64,000 nucleotides of DNA from Bradyrhizobium nivariense (GTDB lineage: Bacteria; Pseudomonadota; Alphaproteobacteria; Rhizobiales; Xanthobacteraceae): contig NZ_JARVWW010000015.1 in assembly GCF_029846715.1 (NCBI RefSeq), positions 124,001-188,000 on the forward strand, written 5' to 3'. The notes under the pieces are model-generated. The model was not told the origin of the DNA and made no database searches. It saw nothing but the letters and a program-made list of their open reading frames with translations. Numbering within the stretch: the first letter of the stretch is position 1; every line of letters starts with the position of its first letter. The translations under genes and the position numbers were made by a program. Positions 55,702 through 63,466 of the stretch are shown here, in pieces.

Positions 55702-56466
55702 TCAGATCACTGCCGAAAGAAATGCCCTGGTGCGCTCCTCGCGGGGCGCGCCCAAGACGTCGGATGCGCGCCCTTGCTCGACGATCGCACCCTGATCCAT
55801 ATAGACGACGCGGTCGGCGACCTCGCGGGCGAAGCCAAGCTCGTGCGTCACCACCATCATGGTCATGCCGCTCCGCGCCAGCTCCTTCATGACCGCCAAG
55901 ACCTCGCCGACGAGCTCGGGATCGAGCGCGCTGGTCGGCTCGTCGAACAGCATCAGCATCGGTTTCATCGCCAGCGCGCGGGCAATGGCGACGCGCTGCT
56001 GCTGGCCGCCGGAGAGCTGGGCGGGATACCAGTCCGCTTTGGCCGACAATCCGACGCGCCGCAGCAGCTCGATCGCCTCAGCGCGTACCTCGCCGGATTT
56101 TCGGCCCTGAACCTGGAGCGGACCTTCGGTGATGTTTTCGAGCGCGGTCTTGTGCGGAAACAAATTGAAGCGCTGGAACACCATCCCGGTCTTCAGCCGC
56201 TGCCGCCCGATCTCGCGCTCGCTGAGCCGATGCAGCCGCCCGCCCTGCTCGCGCACGCCCAATAGTTCGCCGTCGAGCCAGATGCCGCCACTGTCGATCA
56301 TGGCGAGCTGGTTGATGCAGCGGAGCAGCGTGGTTTTGCCGGAGCCGGAGGCGCCGATCAGGCACATCACCTCGCCGGGCCAGACGTCGAGCGTGACGCT
56401 CTTGAGAGCCTGGAACTCGCCAAAATTCTTGGCGACGGAGCGGATGGCAACGAGGGGTTTTGTCAT
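55702..56466 (-). CDS. Polar amino acid ABC transporter ATPase
   Basis: 254 residues. Walker A GASGSGKTTLL, signature LSGGQQQRVAIARAL, Walker B LMLFDEPTSALDPE, H-loop VTHELGFA. This is the GlnQ/HisP type. It overlaps the permease gene by 4 nt. The only ATPase of the importer in this operon, so both binding proteins must rely on it. Confidence 0.94.
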   Translation of the reverse strand: MTKPLVAIRSVAKNFGEFQALKSVTLDVWPGEVMCLIGASGSGKTTLLRCINQLAMIDSGGIWLDGELLGVREQGGRLHRLSEREIGRQRLKTGMVFQRFNLFPHKTALENITEGPLQVQGRKSGEVRAEAIELLRRVGLSAKADWYPAQLSGGQQQRVAIARALAMKPMLMLFDEPTSALDPELVGEVLAVMKELARSGMTMMVVTHELGFAREVADRVVYMDQGAIVEQGRASDVLGAPREERTRAFLSAVI

Positions 56467-57320
56467 CGCGCAAACTGCAATGTGCCACGCGCGAAACGGC
56501 GTTCGAGCAGCATCTGGAGCGGCGTCAGGACCGAGACGACGAGCAGGTACCAGAGCCCTGCGACGATCAGGAGCTCGATCACGCGGGAATTAGCGTAGTA
56601 GATGTTTTCGGCGTTGTGCAGCAGTTCCGGGTACTGGATGACGCTGGCGAGCGAGGTCGCCTTCACCATGCCGATGAACTCGTTGCCAAGCGGCGGGATC
56701 ACCACCCGCATCGCCTGCGGCAGGACGATCCGGCGCAGCGCACGCAAGCGTCCCATGCCGATCGCCTGCGCCGCCTCATATTGCCCGATATCGACCGAGA
56801 GCATGCCGGCGCGCATCACTTCCGACGTATAGGCGCCCTGGTTGATGCCGAGCCCGAGCAGCGCGGCGAGGAACGGCGTCATGACGTCGACAGCGCGCGC
56901 GCTCCACAGGCCGGGAATGCCGATGGTCGGAAACACCAGCGCAAGATTGAACCACAGCAGCAGTTGCAGGATCAGCGGCGTGCCGCGGAACAGCCAGGTA
57001 TAGCCGGCGGCGACCGTCTTCAGCACCGGGTTCGGCGACAGCCGCATGATCGCGACGACGACGCCCAGCAAGATGCCGAGCGCCATCGCTAGCACCGCCA
57101 TCACCATGGTGTTGACGATGCCTTCGAGAATGACCTTCGCGGTCAGGAAGCGGCTGACATAGGACCATTCGATCTGGCCGCCCGCAAAGGCGCGCACGAT
57201 CAATGCGAGCACAACAACGATCAGCGCTGCGCTGAGCCAGCGAAACCAATGCGGCTCGCGCGCGATCCGCATCCCCGACAGATCGGGAAAACCCTCCGCG
57301 AGTGCCGGTGCCGGCTTCAT
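56463..57320 (-). CDS. Polar amino acid ABC transporter permease
   Basis: 285 residues from the ATG at 57320. The N-terminal helix (ALIVVVLALIVRAFAG) is followed by the family permease domain (VILEGIVNTMVMAVLAMALG, EVMRAGMLSVDIGQYEAAQA with the EAA loop). A single permease implies a homodimeric channel. It overlaps the flanking genes by 4 nt each. The upstream in-frame extension is antisense to nothing functional and was rejected. Confidence 0.92.
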   Translation of the reverse strand: MKPAPALAEGFPDLSGMRIAREPHWFRWLSAALIVVVLALIVRAFAGGQIEWSYVSRFLTAKVILEGIVNTMVMAVLAMALGILLGVVVAIMRLSPNPVLKTVAAGYTWLFRGTPLILQLLLWFNLALVFPTIGIPGLWSARAVDVMTPFLAALLGLGINQGAYTSEVMRAGMLSVDIGQYEAAQAIGMGRLRALRRIVLPQAMRVVIPPLGNEFIGMVKATSLASVIQYPELLHNAENIYYANSRVIELLIVAGLWYLLVVSVLTPLQMLLERRFARGTLQFAR

Positions 57321-58144
57321 TGCGGCGCCGCGTTCAGCATGGGCTGGGCGACCGCGTTGGCGCCGAGGCCCCATTTGTCGAGGACAGCCTTGTAGGAGCC
57401 GTCGGCGATCATGGCGGTCAGCTTCTCGGTCACGACCTCGCGGAGCGCCGTATCGTCCTTGCGGAACATGATGCCCTGATATCCTTTGGCAAAGGGCTCG
57501 CCGATCACGCGGTATTTGCCGGGCTCCTGCGTTTGCGCGTAAGGCAAGGTTTCGCTGCCCTGCACGGCGGCGTCGATGCGGCCCTGCTTGAGCTGGTTGC
57601 GAACGTCGATCGAGTTCTCGCCCGGCACGTACTGGATCGCCGCCTTGCCGGCCGGCTCGCAATTCTGCTTGCTCCACTTCTCGATCTCGACCGGGAAGCT
57701 GGTGCTGCGGGTGGTGCCGACCTTCTTGCCGCAGAGATCGGTCGCAGCCTTGGCTTCGCTCTCCGCCGTTACGAAGAACTGCGGACCGGTCCCGAGATAA
57801 TCGACGAAATCCGCGGTCTCGCGCCGCGAGGCGCGATCGGAGATGCCGGAGATGATGAAATCGGCGCGCCTGGTCTGGAGCGACGGGATCAATTCGGCGA
57901 ACGGCGTCTCGCTCCAGACGATCTTGAGGCCGCCGAGCCGCTTGGCGAGCTCGTTCGCGAGATCGATATCGAGCCCGACGAGCTCGTTGGTCGCGGGATC
58001 GCGATATTCCATCGGCGCGTAGGTCGAGTTGACGGTGAGCTTCAACGTGCCCGCCTGCTTGATCTCCGCGGGAAGCTCGGCTGCCTGCGCGGACGTCACG
58101 GCCACCAATGCTGCGATGCCGAGGAAATACGAGAGGCGCGTCAT
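57317..58144 (-). CDS. Amino-acid-type ABC substrate-binding protein (first copy)
   Basis: 275 residues with a Sec signal (YFLGIAALVAVTSAQAAEL). Family 3: NSTYAPMEYRDPATNELVGL, DLANELAKRL, and a ligand-binding Arg in GISDRASRRETADFVDY. Paired with the similar protein at 54857 in the same operon. Begins 35 nt after the carbamoylase gene. Confidence 0.92.
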   Translation of the reverse strand: MTRLSYFLGIAALVAVTSAQAAELPAEIKQAGTLKLTVNSTYAPMEYRDPATNELVGLDIDLANELAKRLGGLKIVWSETPFAELIPSLQTRRADFIISGISDRASRRETADFVDYLGTGPQFFVTAESEAKAATDLCGKKVGTTRSTSFPVEIEKWSKQNCEPAGKAAIQYVPGENSIDVRNQLKQGRIDAAVQGSETLPYAQTQEPGKYRVIGEPFAKGYQGIMFRKDDTALREVVTEKLTAMIADGSYKAVLDKWGLGANAVAQPMLNAAPQ

Positions 58145-58179
58145 ATCGGCTCCTTTGCCAACGTTGTTGGAACGTCCTG

Positions 58180-59148
58180 TCAGTCCGCGTCGAGAACCGC
58201 GGGCTCGATTACGCCGGCGCGTTCGGTGATCACCCTGTATTGCTCAGGCCGCCGGTGGGCGGCGAAGTTGAACATCTTGTCCTTGCCCTGGCGGCAGAGG
58301 TCGAGATCGATGTCGGCGACGATCACCTCGTCAGTCAGCGTTGCGGCCTGCGCGACGATGCGGCCATTGGGATCGACGATACAGGAGCCGCCGATCAGCC
58401 CGGAGCCGTCCTCCTCGCCTGCCTTCGCCACCGAGATCGCCCAGGTCGCGTTCATGTAGGCGTTGGCCTGCGTCACCAGCGTAGAGTGGAAGGTGCGCAA
58501 CGAGGCATCTTCCGTGCTGCCGCCATTGGGATCATAGGCCGCCGAATTGTAGCCGATGCAGACGAGCTCGACGCCCTGCAGGCCAAGCACGCGCCAGGAT
58601 TCCGGCCAGCGGCGATCGTTGCAGATCATCATGCCCATGATGGCGTGGGCCCAGGCCGATCCGGAGCGGAAGGCGGGAAAGCCGAGGTCGCCATATTCGA
58701 AATAGCGCTTCTCGAGCTGCTGGTAGCGCGCTCCTTGTCGCGGCTCGACCGAGCCCGGCAGGTGCACCTTGCGATAGCGGCCGAGCAGCTCGCCGTCGCG
58801 GTCAACCAGGATGGCGCAATTGTAGCGGCGTCCATCCGGCGTCAACTCGGCATAGCCGACATAGAAGCCGACGCGCAGCGCGCGCGCGCGGTCGAACAAG
58901 GCTGCGACGTGCGGGTTCGGCATGCCGCGCTCGAAATAATGGTCGAGCGCCTCGCCTTCGAGCAGCCAGCGCGGAAAGAAGGTGGTGAAGGCAAGTTCCG
59001 GAAACACCACGAGGCTGGCGCCGCGGCCGGCCGCCTCCTCCAGCAGCGCAAGCATCCGCGACAGCGTATGCTCGCGCGTATCGGCTTTTTGCGTCGGCCC
59101 CATCTGTGCGGCGGCGGCGCGAAGGACACGAACCAAGATTGCCTCCAA
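58180..59148 (-). CDS. N-carbamoyl-D-amino-acid hydrolase (nitrilase superfamily)
   Basis: 322 residues. The catalytic Glu-Lys-Cys triad sits in motifs characteristic of Agrobacterium D-carbamoylase: VFPELAFTTFFPRW (Glu), YRKVHLPG (Lys) and MICNDRRWPESWRV (Cys). LEKRYFEYGDLGFP and GSCIVDPNGRIVA are also shared. The enzyme removes the carbamoyl group from N-carbamoyl-D-amino acids, releasing ammonia and CO2, the last step of D-hydantoin use. It is the first gene of the nine-gene operon, transcribed divergently from a LysR gene, 139 bp away. Confidence 0.9.
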   Translation of the reverse strand: MEAILVRVLRAAAAQMGPTQKADTREHTLSRMLALLEEAAGRGASLVVFPELAFTTFFPRWLLEGEALDHYFERGMPNPHVAALFDRARALRVGFYVGYAELTPDGRRYNCAILVDRDGELLGRYRKVHLPGSVEPRQGARYQQLEKRYFEYGDLGFPAFRSGSAWAHAIMGMMICNDRRWPESWRVLGLQGVELVCIGYNSAAYDPNGGSTEDASLRTFHSTLVTQANAYMNATWAISVAKAGEEDGSGLIGGSCIVDPNGRIVAQAATLTDEVIVADIDLDLCRQGKDKMFNFAAHRRPEQYRVITERAGVIEPAVLDAD

Positions 59149-59287
59149 TCTGTGCGCAGTGCTGCCTCAATGGGCTAATGAACCCTTTGATGCGACGTGC
59201 AAATCCGCTGCCATTACGCGGGAGCGGGGCTGCAAAATCAATTCGTCCTGCTATGATGTTTTGACCCAGACTATAATCGGCAGTGAT

Positions 59288-60214
59288 ATGAACCTACGCC
59301 AGCTCGAGATTCTCCGCGCCGTCATCCGCCACCGCACCACGGTTGCAGCGGCCGACGAACTGGCGCTGTCGCAGCCTGCGGTCAGCAATGCGCTGAAGAC
59401 GATGGAGGCCCAGGCGGGTTTTGCGCTGTTCGAACGCGTCAACAACCGGCTGTTTCCCACCGCGGAAGCGATGGCGCTCTACAAGGAGAGCGAGGCGATC
59501 TTCGCGCTGCACGCCAAGCTCGAGAACCGCGTGCGCGATCTGCGCGAGAACCGCTCCGGGCATCTCGCGCTGGTCGCGACGCCACCGCTTGCCTACAGCA
59601 TCATCCCCTCGGCGCTGTCAGGCTTCCTGCGCCGCCGCCCGGAGACGCGGGTGTTCTTCGACGTGCGGCGCTATGAGGGCATCATCGAAGGCGTGCTCAA
59701 CCGCGTCGCCGAGCTCGGCTTCGCGCTCGGGCTGACACATCATCCCGGCATCGCCCACGAGGTGGTTCACACCGGCGAGATGGTGTGCGTGCTGCCGCCG
59801 CAGCACCCGCTCGCCGACAGGCCGGTGATCTCGGCCGCGGACCTGTCCGGCCTGCCCTTCATCGGGCTCGAGCGCGGCACGCGGCTCGGAGAGGCCGTGC
59901 GCGACAGTTTTGCCCGCGCCGGCGCGCCGTTCCAGCCGACCGTCGAGGTGCGCTACTGCAACACGGCCTGCGTGCTCGCCGCCGCCGGCGTGGGCGCCGC
60001 GGTGGTCGATCCCTTCTCGCCGCGGCAGAACGGCGGGACCGGCCTCGTCGTGCGGCCGTTCGCGCCGACGACGCACGCCGTCGCCTATATGCTATGGTCG
60101 GAAGCCGAGCCGCTGTCGCGCCTGGCCAAGGCGTTTCTCAACGAGGTCCGGAAGGAGAGTGCGCTGCTGGAGCGCACAGCGCCACACCAGCAACATGGGG
60201 CAGGAAGCGACTGA
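59288..60214 (+). CDS. LysR-family regulator of the D-carbamoylase operon
   Basis: 308 residues from the ATG at 59288 (MNLRQLEILRAVIRHR). wHTH: TVAAADELALSQPAVSNALK; ligand domain about 90-290. Divergent from the carbamoylase operon, hence its probable regulator. A GATase gene follows 23 nt downstream and is probably co-transcribed. The longer frame back to 58982 overlaps the carbamoylase start and was rejected. Confidence 0.9.
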   Translation: MNLRQLEILRAVIRHRTTVAAADELALSQPAVSNALKTMEAQAGFALFERVNNRLFPTAEAMALYKESEAIFALHAKLENRVRDLRENRSGHLALVATPPLAYSIIPSALSGFLRRRPETRVFFDVRRYEGIIEGVLNRVAELGFALGLTHHPGIAHEVVHTGEMVCVLPPQHPLADRPVISAADLSGLPFIGLERGTRLGEAVRDSFARAGAPFQPTVEVRYCNTACVLAAAGVGAAVVDPFSPRQNGGTGLVVRPFAPTTHAVAYMLWSEAEPLSRLAKAFLNEVRKESALLERTAPHQQHGAGSD

Positions 60215-60237
60215 GCTTAACCTTTACCAGAGGGCAC

Positions 60238-60957
60238 ATGGCACGCATCACCATCATCGGGACCGGGCAGGTCCCACAAAAATATCGCGAGCGCCACGGT
60301 TCGTTCCCGGACATGTTCGAGCGCATGGTCTGCGCCGAGGACCCGGCGGCTACGGTCGATATCGTCAGCATCCCGAACGGCGATGCGCTTCCCGATCCGC
60401 GCAACCTGGAGGCGGTGCTGATCACCGGCGCGGCCGCCGGCGTCTATGACGGGCTCGACTGGATCGCGCCGCTGGAAGATTTCGTGCGCACGGCCTACGC
60501 CAACAGGACACCGATGGTCGGCATCTGCTTCGGTCATCAGTTGATCGCGCAGGCACTCGGCGGCACCGTGCGCAAGTCGGAGAAGGGCTGGGGCATCGGC
60601 CGCCACGTCTATCAGGTGCTGCCGGACAACGGCGTCGTTGACGGCGAAGCGGTCGCCATCGCCTGCTCGCATCAGGATCAGGTGGTCGAAGCGCCGAACG
60701 ATGCGCTGACGATCCTCTCGTCCGACTTCACGCCGCATGCCGGCCTGCTCTACGCCAATGGCGCGACGCTCACCGTGCAGCCGCATCCGGAGTTCGACGT
60801 GGAGTTTGCGCAAGTGTGCTGCGAGCTGCGTGACGGCAAGGCGCCGGACGCGGTCGTTGCAACGGCGAGAGAGTCGCTGGCGGAGCCGATGGACAACGCG
60901 AAGCTCGGTGGCGCGATCACGCGGTTTCTGGCGCGAAAATCCTTCCCCTCATCCTGA
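60238..60957 (+). CDS. Class I glutamine amidotransferase domain protein
   Basis: 239 residues from the ATG at 60238. It has the nucleophile Cys elbow in GICFGHQLIAQALGG and the His-Glu pair in VQPHPEFD. It is a stand-alone GATase resembling gamma-glutamyl hydrolase/PuuD and GMP-synthase-like proteins. In a heterocycle or polyamine context it may cleave gamma-glutamyl conjugates, but this is inference. Its last codons and stop lie inside an intergenic repeat that starts at 60945, so the C-terminus (SFPSS) may be repeat-derived. Confidence 0.88.
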   Translation: MARITIIGTGQVPQKYRERHGSFPDMFERMVCAEDPAATVDIVSIPNGDALPDPRNLEAVLITGAAAGVYDGLDWIAPLEDFVRTAYANRTPMVGICFGHQLIAQALGGTVRKSEKGWGIGRHVYQVLPDNGVVDGEAVAIACSHQDQVVEAPNDALTILSSDFTPHAGLLYANGATLTVQPHPEFDVEFAQVCCELRDGKAPDAVVATARESLAEPMDNAKLGGAITRFLARKSFPSS

Positions 60958-61058
60958 GGAGCGCGCTCCCGCGCGCGTCTCGAAGGATCGAGGCCCGGAT
61001 GCAACAGCAGGGCCTCCATGGCTCGAGACGCCGCTTCGCGGCTTCTCACCATGAGGGG
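60945..61058. repeat. Inverted intergenic repeat overlapping the GATase stop codon
   Basis: CCCCTCATCCTGAGGAGC at the left, GAGACGCCGCTTCGCGG and CTCACCATGAGGGG at the right. The ends CCCCTCAT and ATGAGGGG are inverted, with internal pairing of GTCTCGA with TCGAGAC. This is the 'CTCATCCTGAGGAG' type common in Bradyrhizobium. The left arm supplies the last codons of the upstream gene. Confidence 0.75.
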
Positions 61059-61077
61059 TGAGAATTACTTCCTCGAC

Positions 61078-61545
61078 TCAGAACGGATCGCTTCCCAGTC
61101 CCGCGACGTCCGCCGGCCGCGGCCCGGGCGCTGCCCAGTGAAACCGCCGATCCTTCTCTGCGATCGCGATGTCGTTGATCGAGGCCTCGCGCCGCCTCAT
61201 CAGCCCGTGCTCGTCGAACTCCCACTGCTCGTTGCCGTAGGAGCGGTACCACTGGCCGCCGGCATCGTGCCATTCGTACTGGAAGCGCACGGCGATACGG
61301 TTGCCGTCGAAGGCCCAGAGGTCCTTGATCAGGCGGTAGTCGTGCTCCTTCTCCCATTTGCGGGTGAGGAACGCGACGATGGCCTCGCGGCCTTGAAAAA
61401 CCTCGGAGCGATTGCGCCAGCGGCTGTCCTCGGTGTAGGCGAGCGAGACGCGCACCGGGTCGCGCGAATTCCAGGCGTCCTCGGCCATGCGGGCCTTCTG
61501 CGCGGCGGTCTCACGGGTGAAGGGCGGAAGCGGCGGGCGGGACAT
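61078..61545 (-). CDS. DUF1348 (NTF2-like) protein
   Basis: 155 residues. DUF1348 hallmarks: AQKARMAEDAWNSRDPVRV, YTEDSRWRNRSEVFQGREAI, FLTRKWEKEHDYRLIKDLWA, and FQYEWHDAGGQWYRSYGNEQW. The fold is a SnoaL/NTF2 cone, usually dimeric; activity is not established. No obvious operon partner. Confidence 0.92.
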   Translation of the reverse strand: MSRPPLPPFTRETAAQKARMAEDAWNSRDPVRVSLAYTEDSRWRNRSEVFQGREAIVAFLTRKWEKEHDYRLIKDLWAFDGNRIAVRFQYEWHDAGGQWYRSYGNEQWEFDEHGLMRRREASINDIAIAEKDRRFHWAAPGPRPADVAGLGSDPF

Positions 61546-61622
61546 GATGGCCTCATCGGTTGGCGGGAGCGCAATCTATCGCCGCATGCGGCGGAGTCGA
61601 GAGGCCGTCCGCTATCGCCCGA

Positions 61623-62252
61623 TCACGAAATTAGATCAGCCTTCATCAAGGCGCGGATCGATTTCGGGATCGGCTGCGCACGGCCGCCGCTGATGAAGGC
61701 GACGCGCACCTCGGCCTTCACCAGCACGTCCTCAGCCCGCCGCACCTCCTGTCCCAGCATGATGGAGGCGCCCTTCACCGCGATCGGCCAGGTCACGACG
61801 TCGAGCACGTCGTCCATCCGCGCAGGCTTGAGAAAATCGAGATGCATCGAGCGCACCACGAAGGCGAAGCTTGCGTCTTCCGTCGCGGCCTGCTCGAACA
61901 ATGCCTGCTGCTCGGCACCCATCAGCCGCAGATGATTGGTCCGGCCGCGCTCCATGAAGCGCAGATAATTGGCGTGATAGACGATGCCGGAGAACTCTGA
62001 TTTGACGATATCGCAGCAGCAGGAATCTAACGGATTGATTCCATTGGGGCGCTGGAAAGCTACGGCGTGACGAGAGTTATATTGCCTATGCCCCTTCATA
62101 GCGAGCCGCAGGGACTTGGGAACGCGCTGCGCCTTTCTACCCGAGATAAATGCCACGCGTATCCGGGCTGTTACCAAAAGATCGTCTCTGCGCCTGCATT
62201 CTTGCAGTAGGGTACCGTTAGCGTCGCTTGTGTGCTCAGGATTCATGATCAA
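61623..62252 (-). pseudogene. ybgC: ybgC-like thioesterase, 5'-truncated and fused to a foreign ybgC fragment
   Basis: From 61994 down to the stop at 61623 the reading matches the Tol-Pal-associated hotdog thioesterase YbgC: FSGIVYHANYLRFMERGRTN, FAFVVRSMHLDFLKPARMDD, IPKSIRALMKADL. The normal N-terminus up to the catalytic Asp (xYxEDTD) is missing; Glu stands where the Asp should be (KSEFSG). The open frame continues upstream through about 95 bp of unrelated sequence and then a second, divergent C-terminal ybgC piece (62091-62210). A 209-residue chimera could be translated but should be inactive. Confidence 0.8.
62091..62210 (-). pseudogene. Fragment of a second, divergent ybgC 3' end
   Basis: Reads LLQECRRRDDLLVTARIRVA and FISGRKAQRVPKSLRLAMKG. 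This aligns with LGQEVRRAEDVLVKAEVRVA and FISGGRAQPIPKSIRALMKA in the adjacent native part. Codons such as GGT, CTA, GTA and ATA are less GC-rich than in the native copy, so it was probably brought in by an integrated element. Confidence 0.7.
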
Positions 62253-62550
62253 ACGTACCGATCGTGCCTATCGCCAAACGCACCGCGTTCGTTACCGCGC
62301 GCCGTCGTACCTATTCCCAGGACGATGTCGCCGCTCGGGTTTGGCGCGTTCCTGAAATTGATAGAGAACCGGATAGAGGCTGGCAGCATAGTTCGACCAA
62401 TCCCGGACGTTCATGCACAAGGGCTGCGTCTGAGGGGGAATACTGCCAGCGAAGAGAACTTGTCGACGGGATGGCTGGCCCCTGGCCCTTGAAATGTTCC
62501 CCCTGCGTTCACATCACTAAAGACGGCGTTTGCAGATGGGCCGCGCGGGA
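62253..62550. other. Decayed sequence at the island edge
   Basis: No intact gene. One plus-strand frame ends at 62554 as LVDGMAGPWPLKCSPCVHIT plus KDGVCRWAARE, overlapping the SMEK start by 4 nt (ATGA) as a real upstream gene would. It has a CxxC and a further Cys but no family I know, and its N-terminus is unconvincing. It may be the 3' remnant of a gene once coupled to the SMEK gene. Confidence 0.35.
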
Positions 62551-62950
62551 ATGAGGCAGCTTGAGGTTGAGAACGAGCTCCGGGACGTGGTCAGCCGAAT
62601 CATCGTTCAGGTTGAGCTTGCGACCTCCCAGGGGCGGACATCAACCTGGCGCTGGAGGACGCCTTCATCCCCATCCTGAAATCAGTCTACAACCTCCCCA
62701 CCTTACCAATCTGAATCGGAAGCAGAAGAACTTTCCCGGTATTGATCTCGGCGACGACCACGACCGGGTGGCGTTCCAGGTGACGTCGTCGACGACGCTC
62801 GAGAAGGTGAAGTTCACCGTCCGGCAGTTCATGGACCGCGCGTATTACAACACGTTCGACGAGCTCTTCATCCTCGTGCTCGCGAGGAAGCAGTTCATCC
62901 TATATCGAGAAGAGCTACAGCGCCGGCATCATGCTCGAGATACGACTTGA
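62551..62950 (+). pseudogene. SMEK-domain gene with two frameshifts
   Basis: Starting at the ATG 62551, the three frames together give MRQLEVENELRDVVSRIIVQ, then (shift near 62630) DINLALEDAFIPILKSVYNL, then (shift near 62700) PHLTNLNRKQKNFPGIDLGD, then VAFQVTSSTTLEKVKFTVRQ and DELFILVLARKQF. This is the N-terminal SMEK domain found in bacterial defence-type proteins, with its DIN, NLN, PxIDLGD and QVTS motifs intact. The effector part that should follow is gone: the reading ends at 62950 inside the opposite-strand gene remnant. Dead gene, clearly foreign. Confidence 0.75.
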
Positions 62951-63325
62951 GCGACGCGAAAGAGTAATGTGCGGAGACATCGAGCGGGCTGAGCTGGTAC
63001 AAAGGCATTTTGCCTGAGGTGGCGCCATTATCTTCGTTTCGCCCGCCTCCAGCCACGGAACACCTGAGATCGAAAACTCACCGTCACCCATCAATACGCG
63101 ACAGACGGAATCCGAAATGATGTGTTCGGCCGAAATGGGTGCAACGCAGGATCCCAGCTCCTTCATGTAGCATTTTACGACCCGTCCCGTGGCAGGCAGC
63201 GCTTTAAGTCCGAGGGCAGCGGGCGGCTTGTGCCAGCCCTGCCCGTTGAAGCAACAGAGACGCGAGGTCTTCTGCGAACCGCATGGACACGGCCCGTTTA
63301 AGGCGGCTTCCCTTTTTCGCTTCAC
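62895..63325 (-). pseudogene. SEC-C / HNH-like gene with frameshift
   Basis: The ATG at 63325 gives a SEC-C zinc motif (NGPCPCGSQKTSRLCCF) and then an HNH-like region: CYMKELGSCVAPISAEHIIS, followed by FSISGVPWLEAGETK and KCLC. Family members continue with xxHNxxLSPLD; here the frame changes near 63005 and QLSPLDVSAHYSFASLKSYL is found in another frame, ending at 62895. The HN residues are lost at the junction, so a small deletion probably caused the shift. It overlaps the tail of the SMEK remnant on the other strand. Confidence 0.6.
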
Positions 63326-63466
63326 CCATGGTGGCGGATTGGAGATCGAATGTGATTGGCGTGACCTGGCAGGCAGGTTTTTATTATGAGCTCGGCATAG
63401 TCTGGCTTAGCAAATTTACCAATCTATAAACTTGCACAGGTTTGATATAGCGTTATATTGCTAAGT

